Origin: Urbifossiella limnaea
GTDB taxonomy: Bacteria; Planctomycetota; Planctomycetia; Gemmatales; Gemmataceae
Length of the DNA: 64,000 bases
Direction of reading: 5' to 3'
NCBI RefSeq assembly: GCF_007747215.1
Contig: NZ_CP036273.1
Location: 2,216,322-2,280,321 of the forward strand
In this document: positions 58,951 through 64,000 of the stretch, in pieces
How positions within the stretch are numbered: position 1 is the first letter of the stretch
Layout of the letters: each line of letters opens with the position of its first letter
Notes under the pieces: generated by a model
What the model was told of the DNA's origin: nothing
Database searches by the model: none
The model's input: only the letters and a program-made list of their open reading frames with translations
Made by a program: the position numbers and the translations under genes

Positions 58951-61900
58951 ATGTCGCTCGACCACCCGTTCCTGAACACCGCCCGCGATCGCGTCCTCGT
59001 CCTCGACGGCGGTATGGGCACGAGCCTCCACCGCTACCACCCGACCGACGCCGACTGGGGGTATGGGCCGAACGGCAAGTCGCTGATGAACCTGTCCGAC
59101 GCCCTCGCCTACACCCGCCCGCACTGGATCCAGGAAATCCACGAGGGCTACTTCGCCGCCGGGTGCGACGCGGTCGAGACGAACACGTTCAACGCCAACA
59201 CGATCAGCCTGGAGGACTTCGGCCTCGCCGACAAACTCGACGAGATCAACCGCCTGAACATCCGCCTGGCGAAGGCCGCGGCCGCGAAGTTCGCCACGCC
59301 CGCCCGGCCGCGCTACGTCGTCGGCAGCGTCGGGCCGGGGGTCAAGATGCCGTCGCTGACGGACCCGGCGATCTACGTGGACTTCGACACGATGGCCGCG
59401 GCGTACCGCCCGCAGCTCCGCGCCATGATCGAGGAGCGCGTGGACGCCGTCCTCGTCGAGACGTGCTTCGACATCCTCCAGGCCAAGTGCGTGGCGATCA
59501 CCGCGATCGAGGAGATGAAGCGCGCCGGCGTCCGGCTCCCGCTGATGGTGCAACTCACCATCATCGACGCGAACAAGAAGATGCTGCCGGGGACGGACAT
59601 CCCCTCGGCCCTCGTCGCCCTCGACCCGATCGACGAGATCGACGTGATCGGGATGAACTGCGGGGTCGGCCCCGACCTGATGAACGACGACATCCGCCAC
59701 CTGAGCCGGCACAGCCGGAAGCTGGTGAGCGTGCTGCCGAACGCCGGCCTGCCCGAGAACCGCAACGGCGAGACGTTCTTCCCGCTCGACCCGGCCGGGC
59801 TGGCGACGTGGCTCGAAAAGTTCGTCACCGAGTACGGGGTGAACATCATCGGCGGCTGCTGCGGCACGACGAAGGACCATCTCAAGGCCGTTTGCGACCG
59901 GATCGGCGGCAAGACCCCCGCGAAGCGGACCCTGACGTACATCCCCGCCGTGTCGAGCCTGCAATCACTGCAGGAGTTGGTTGTCGATCAGAAGCCGCTC
60001 CTGGTCGGCGAGCGCACCAACACCAACGGCTCGCGGAAGTTCAAGCAGCACCTCGAGAAGGACGACTGGAACGGCCTCGTCGAGATGGCCCGGGAGCAGG
60101 AGCGCGAGGGCGTCCACGTCCTCGACGTGTGCGTGGACTACGTCGGCCGCGACGGCGTCCGCGACATGAAGGAGACGATCAAGCGCTACAACGCGGTGCT
60201 GACCAAGCCGATCATGCTCGACAGCACCGAGGTGCCGGTCATCGAGGCCGGGCTGAAGCTGTGCAGCGGCAAGGCCATCATCAACAGCATCAACCTCGAA
60301 GACGGCCGCAAGACGCTCGACCCCAAGACCATCCTCGCCAAGAAGTACGGGGCCGCGCTCGTCGCCCTCACCATCGACGAGAAGGGGCAGGCGGACACGG
60401 CCGAGTGGAAGTTCGAGGTCGCCAAGCGCATTTACGACATCGTCGTCCATGAGTACGGCATCCCGCCGTCGGACCTGATGTTCGACACGCTCGTGTTCCC
60501 GCTGAGCACCGGGCAGGAGCAGACGCGCAAGAGCGCCATCGCCACGTTCGACTCGATCCGCCTCGTCAAGCAGAACCTGCCCGGGGCGCTTACGCACCTC
60601 GGCCTGTCGAACTGCTCGTTCGGCCTGAGCCCGTACACGCGGCAGGTGCTGAACAGCATGTACCTCCACTACGCCGTCGAGGCCGGGCTCGACTCGGCGA
60701 TCCTGCACGCCGCCAAGATCATGCCGCTGGCGAGCATCGACGACACGGGCCGCGAACTGTGCCGGCGGCTGCTGTTCGACGAGCGCGTGTTCGACGCCGC
60801 GGGGAACTGCGTGGAAGACCCGCTGCAGATGCTCATCGAGCACTACGCGGACAAGAAGGCCGAGTCGAAAAAGGGCGAGAGCCTGGGCGCGTCGGCGGAG
60901 GAGCGGCTGCGGCAGGCGATCATCCAGGGCCGTCGCGAGACGCTCGTCGCCGACCTGGACGCGGCCCGCGAGCGGCACAGCCCCATCGACATCATCAACA
61001 AGATTTTGCTGGACGGCATGAAGGTCGTCGGCGACCTGTTCGGCAGCGGCCAGATGCAGCTGCCGTTCGTGTTGCAAAGCGCCGAGGTGATGAAGGCCGC
61101 GGTGGCGTACCTCGAGCAGTACATGGAGAAGGTCGAAGGGGCCGAGAAGGGGAAGATCGTGCTCGCCACCGTGAAGGGCGACGTCCACGACATCGGCAAG
61201 AATCTCGTGGACATCATCCTCACGAACAACGGCTACAAGGTCTCGAACCTCGGCATCAAGCAGCCGGTGGACGCGATGATCGCCGAGTTCCAGAAGACCA
61301 ACGCCGACGCCATCGGCATGTCGGGCCTGCTGGTGAAGTCGACCGTCATCATGAAGGAAGACCTGGTGACGCTGAACGAGCGCGGCCTGAACCCGCCGGT
61401 GATCCTCGGCGGGGCGGCGCTGAACCGCCGCTACGTCGAGGAGGACTTGCGGGCGATCTACAAGGGCCGGCTGTACTACGGCGAGGACGCCTTCGCCGGC
61501 CTGCGGGTGATGGACGAGATCGTCGCCCGCAAGAAGCTGGCGAGCGTCGGCAGCTCGGCCCTGCGCGGGGTCGTGGAATCGAGCGGCCGCCAGACGGGAA
61601 CGCAGGACACGTTCGACGCCCGCACCCACGAGCCGGGCGGGCCGCACCTGCACGACGGCGCCGGCAAGCGGTCGAAGCCGCACGCCAACGGGAAGGCACT
61701 GCCGTCCCGCTCGCCGGGGCTGCCGAAGGCGCCGGACGTGCCGGTGCCGCCGTTCCTCGGCAGCCGGGTCCGCACCGACTTCGACATGCGCGAGGTGTTC
61801 GGCTTCATCAACGAGATCACGCTGTTCAGCACCCAGTGGCAGTTCCGCAAGGGCGGCGTGAAGGTGGCCGACTACGATACCCAGATCCGCGACACGGCCC

Positions 61901-62562
61901 GGCCGGCGCTCGAGCGCCTGAAGGACCTGTGCCTTGCCGAAAACGTCCTCCGCCCCGCCGCGGCCTACGGCTTCTTCCCGGCCGCGTCCGACGGCACGAA
62001 GCTCACCGTCTACGAGGCTGACGGCACGACGCCGAAGACGAGCTTCGACTTCCCCCGGCAGGACCACGGCGACTACCTGTGCCTGTCGGACTACGTCGAG
62101 CCGGCGCGCGACGGCCGGGCCGTGGACTACGTCGGCTTCATGGCGGTGACGATGGGGCACGAGGTGACGCGTATCGCCCAGGAGTGGTACAACGCCGGCC
62201 GCTACCAGGACTACATGTTCCTGCACGGCCTCGGGGTGGAGGCGGCGGAGGCTCTGGCCGAGTTGTTCCACCGCGACCTGCGCCGCGAGTGGGGCATCGG
62301 CGGCGGCGACGCGGCCGACGTGCGGAAGCTGTTCAAGAAGCACTACCGCGGCTGCCGCTACGCCTTCGGCTACCCCGCCTGCCCGCGGCTCGAAGACCAG
62401 CAGCAGTTGTTCGAGCTGATCGAACCGGGGCGGGTGGGATTGGCGCTGAGCGAGCAATTTCAGCTGGAGCCGGAGCAGAGCACGACGGCGATCGTGCTGC
62501 ACCACCCGTCGGCGAAGTACTTCAACGTCAGCCGGTACACCGACGAGGCGGTTGCCGAGTAA
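58951..62562 (+). CDS. metH: Cobalamin-dependent methionine synthase
   Basis: 1203 residues, near the normal MetH length. Homocysteine domain (1-330) with zinc ligands C237, C303 and C304 (GGCCGT); pterin domain (about 345-620); cobalamin domain (about 640-870) with the DVHDIGKN motif, H746; SAM activation domain (about 925-1203) with the YPACP motif. A His/Gly/Pro-rich linker of about 55 residues separates the cobalamin and activation domains. It transfers a methyl group from methyl-THF (or a related pterin) to homocysteine. No cobalamin riboswitch is evident in the 252 bp upstream. Confidence 0.95.
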   Translation: MSLDHPFLNTARDRVLVLDGGMGTSLHRYHPTDADWGYGPNGKSLMNLSDALAYTRPHWIQEIHEGYFAAGCDAVETNTFNANTISLEDFGLADKLDEINRLNIRLAKAAAAKFATPARPRYVVGSVGPGVKMPSLTDPAIYVDFDTMAAAYRPQLRAMIEERVDAVLVETCFDILQAKCVAITAIEEMKRAGVRLPLMVQLTIIDANKKMLPGTDIPSALVALDPIDEIDVIGMNCGVGPDLMNDDIRHLSRHSRKLVSVLPNAGLPENRNGETFFPLDPAGLATWLEKFVTEYGVNIIGGCCGTTKDHLKAVCDRIGGKTPAKRTLTYIPAVSSLQSLQELVVDQKPLLVGERTNTNGSRKFKQHLEKDDWNGLVEMAREQEREGVHVLDVCVDYVGRDGVRDMKETIKRYNAVLTKPIMLDSTEVPVIEAGLKLCSGKAIINSINLEDGRKTLDPKTILAKKYGAALVALTIDEKGQADTAEWKFEVAKRIYDIVVHEYGIPPSDLMFDTLVFPLSTGQEQTRKSAIATFDSIRLVKQNLPGALTHLGLSNCSFGLSPYTRQVLNSMYLHYAVEAGLDSAILHAAKIMPLASIDDTGRELCRRLLFDERVFDAAGNCVEDPLQMLIEHYADKKAESKKGESLGASAEERLRQAIIQGRRETLVADLDAARERHSPIDIINKILLDGMKVVGDLFGSGQMQLPFVLQSAEVMKAAVAYLEQYMEKVEGAEKGKIVLATVKGDVHDIGKNLVDIILTNNGYKVSNLGIKQPVDAMIAEFQKTNADAIGMSGLLVKSTVIMKEDLVTLNERGLNPPVILGGAALNRRYVEEDLRAIYKGRLYYGEDAFAGLRVMDEIVARKKLASVGSSALRGVVESSGRQTGTQDTFDARTHEPGGPHLHDGAGKRSKPHANGKALPSRSPGLPKAPDVPVPPFLGSRVRTDFDMREVFGFINEITLFSTQWQFRKGGVKVADYDTQIRDTARPALERLKDLCLAENVLRPAAAYGFFPAASDGTKLTVYEADGTTPKTSFDFPRQDHGDYLCLSDYVEPARDGRAVDYVGFMAVTMGHEVTRIAQEWYNAGRYQDYMFLHGLGVEAAEALAELFHRDLRREWGIGGGDAADVRKLFKKHYRGCRYAFGYPACPRLEDQQQLFELIEPGRVGLALSEQFQLEPEQSTTAIVLHHPSAKYFNVSRYTDEAVAE

Positions 62563-62565
62563 CCC

Positions 62566-62645
62566 GGCGACCCGGGGGCGTCAGCCCGCGGATTCGCTTC
62601 TCTGACGCGCCCCGAGAATCCGGGGGCCGACACCCCCCGCTCGCC
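62566..62645. terminator. Inverted pair of dispersed repeat after metH
   Basis: Two copies of a 30-bp GC-rich repeat (62566-62595 and 62616-62645) face each other around a 20-nt loop, between the metH stop (62562) and the acyltransferase stop (62581, inside the first copy). They should form a strong stem and serve as a terminator. The same unit occurs singly at 53293-53321. Confidence 0.6.
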
Positions 62646-63708
62646 CGGCGGTAGCGGCCCGCAGCCGCCCGCAGGACGCGACCAGCCGATCGGCGCCGCG
62701 CTTCAGCCGGCCGTGCATCCACAACTCGAACCGGCCGAACGCCAGGCCGGCCGTGATCGCCACGACGCCCGCGAGCGCCGCGCCGGCCGACGTACCCACG
62801 AGCACGTTCGCCTGCTGCATTAGCCGGAACGACAGCAGGAGGAGCGGTACGTGCACCAGGTACAGGCCGTAGCTGTAACCCCCGCCGACGGCCAGGCGGT
62901 TCGTCGCGCTCACGTCCGGCACCTGCACCAGGAACCACACCGTCAGCCCGGCCGCGACGCCGCGGAGCCACTGGTGCGGGTCGATGTCGGCGAACGGCAC
63001 CCACAGCGCGGCGACCAGTTGCAGCGCGCACGCGACGGCGAACACCGGCCACCGCCAGCGGCGGCCGTACCCCGCGAGCGAGTACGCCAGCACCCCCATC
63101 AGGAACGGGGCCACGTACACCGACACCCAAGCCGTCTTCCACGACGGCAGCGACGCACTCCCCATCCCCGGCGCCACCACCGACTTCACGGCCAGCACCG
63201 CCAGCCACGCGGCCGCGGCGTACGGAAGGCCGCGAACGCCGACCGCGAGCCGGCACGCGACCAGCCCGATCACCAGCACCATCTCGTAGATCAGCGTCCA
63301 CTCCACGACCAGCGGGTACTGGCCGAGCCGGAAGGCGGTCGGCGGCGTGAGGAGTACGGTCTCGGCGGTCGGGTTCGGCTCCGCGAACGACAGGTACGGC
63401 CCCGGCCACAGGCCGACCGCGCACGCAGCGGTGACGGCGCCCATCGTCAGCCAGTACCCCGGGTAGAGGCGCACCGCCCGGTGCAGCAGGAAACGCCCCG
63501 GCGACGACGATTGCAGGGCGTGCGTGAGGACGAAGCCCGACACGGCGAAGAACAGCGGCACAAAGGCGGGGGCGATGCCCGGGAGGTGCAGCAGATCCCA
63601 CCCGGGGCCGGACACGCCGAACTCGCGCTCGGCGTACGGGCTCAGGTGGGTGACGACGACGCCGACCGCCGCGACGAGGCGGAGCACCTGGATGTTGTTG
63701 AAGCGCAT
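62581..63708 (-). CDS. Acyltransferase 3 family protein (OafA/YrhL-like)
   Basis: 375 residues with about ten membrane segments. Starts RFNNIQVLRLVAAVGVVVTH and has VPLFFAVSGFVLTH, the acyltransferase-3 signatures with the catalytic His near residue 21. It probably O-acetylates a surface glycan. Its 3' end overlaps the repeat that ends metH. Confidence 0.87.
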   Translation of the reverse strand: MRFNNIQVLRLVAAVGVVVTHLSPYAEREFGVSGPGWDLLHLPGIAPAFVPLFFAVSGFVLTHALQSSSPGRFLLHRAVRLYPGYWLTMGAVTAACAVGLWPGPYLSFAEPNPTAETVLLTPPTAFRLGQYPLVVEWTLIYEMVLVIGLVACRLAVGVRGLPYAAAAWLAVLAVKSVVAPGMGSASLPSWKTAWVSVYVAPFLMGVLAYSLAGYGRRWRWPVFAVACALQLVAALWVPFADIDPHQWLRGVAAGLTVWFLVQVPDVSATNRLAVGGGYSYGLYLVHVPLLLLSFRLMQQANVLVGTSAGAALAGVVAITAGLAFGRFELWMHGRLKRGADRLVASCGRLRAATAGRAGGVGPRILGARQRSESAG

Positions 63709-63759
63709 ACCGCCCCCTCGACGGGCGGCTCATACCGAGTCCCCGCGGGCGCGGGAAGG

Positions 63760-64000
63760 TCAGTGCGCGTGGTGGTGGAGGAACTGCTGCATGTCGGTGC
63801 CGAACGTCTGGGCCAGCACGCCGGGCGTCAGGATCTCGTGCGGCGTCCCCTGGCACTGGATGGCGCCGTCGCGCAGGCAGAGCACGTGGTGCGCGTACCG
63901 GCTCACCATGCTCAACTCGTGCGACACCAGCAACACCGTCACGCCGGTGCTCCGGTTCAGCTCGGCAATCAGGTCGTAGAACTTCTGCTGGTCCTTGAAG
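63760..64000 (-). CDS. Metal ABC transporter ATPase (ZnuC-like), 5' part outside window
   Basis: The C-terminal 80 residues are present, continuing off the right edge. The H-loop VLLVSHELSMVSRYA and the end TDMQQFLHHHAH match zinc/manganese ABC ATPases. The His-rich C-terminus is typical of metal uptake systems. Walker motifs lie outside the window. Confidence 0.8.
   Translation of the reverse strand, partial: FKDQQKFYDLIAELNRSTGVTVLLVSHELSMVSRYAHHVLCLRDGAIQCQGTPHEILTPGVLAQTFGTDMQQFLHHHAH

Overview
The window is chromosomal DNA of a very GC-rich (about 70%) bacterium, most likely a planctomycete of the Gemmata group (Gemmataceae). Pointers are a Tat-exported DUF1501 protein, a long ribonuclease-inhibitor-type leucine-rich-repeat protein, a tetrahydromethanopterin (H4MPT) C1-cofactor operon containing methenyl-H4MPT cyclohydrolase, a fused transporter/spermidine-synthase-like membrane protein, a Uma2-type protein, and many GTG starts with overlapping genes. 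The genus is inferred, not proven.

Region 1 (1-3.5 kb) is a one-way array of small unrelated genes, each followed by a 91-96 bp imperfect palindrome. The palindrome has 7-bp outer boxes (GCCGAAC...GTTCGGC), a 5/5-nt unpaired spacer, an inner stem and two bulged purines on the left arm. This is the architecture of integron attC sites, so the stretch reads as a cassette array without a visible integrase.

Region 2 (about 4.1-15.6 kb) looks like an integrated mobile island ending at a tRNA-Cys gene. It holds a four-gene overlapping operon of unknown function, an HTH protein, a two-gene unit with a QueC-like enzyme fused to an extra C-terminal domain (a candidate defence system), an AlpA/Xis-like protein, a conserved element protein, a family A DNA polymerase, a winged-helix protein and a tyrosine recombinase. 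The recombinase reading frame runs through the tRNA gene.

Region 3 (15.8-30.1 kb) carries a DUF1501 protein, an RraA-like protein and two converging operons for an activated sugar and surface polysaccharide: Zn-alcohol dehydrogenase, HAD phosphatase, APH-like kinase, two NAD-sugar epimerases, two methyltransferases, split transketolase, a glycosyltransferase, another epimerase and a fused cytidylyltransferase/PfkB kinase.

Region 4 (30.5-35.4 kb) is a tight six-gene H4MPT operon: ATP-grasp, Mch, Uma2, RimK-like, CitG-like and PTPS-like. Region 5 (35.5-46 kb) has the fused membrane/spermidine-synthase protein, a NYN-domain protein, an SDR, an FkbM methyltransferase and a two-gene unit of a BrxL/Lon-like protein with an HhH-TerB protein.

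Region 6 (46-64 kb) holds two MacB/FtsX-type permeases, polysaccharide glycosyltransferases with an ABC-2 export permease, an MFS transporter, a dimethylformamidase-like protein, a dolichol-phosphate-mannose-synthase-like GT2, an ECF-type ATPase, a lipoprotein, cobalamin-dependent methionine synthase, an acyltransferase and the end of a metal ABC ATPase. Long palindromes lie at several gene ends and probably act as terminators.
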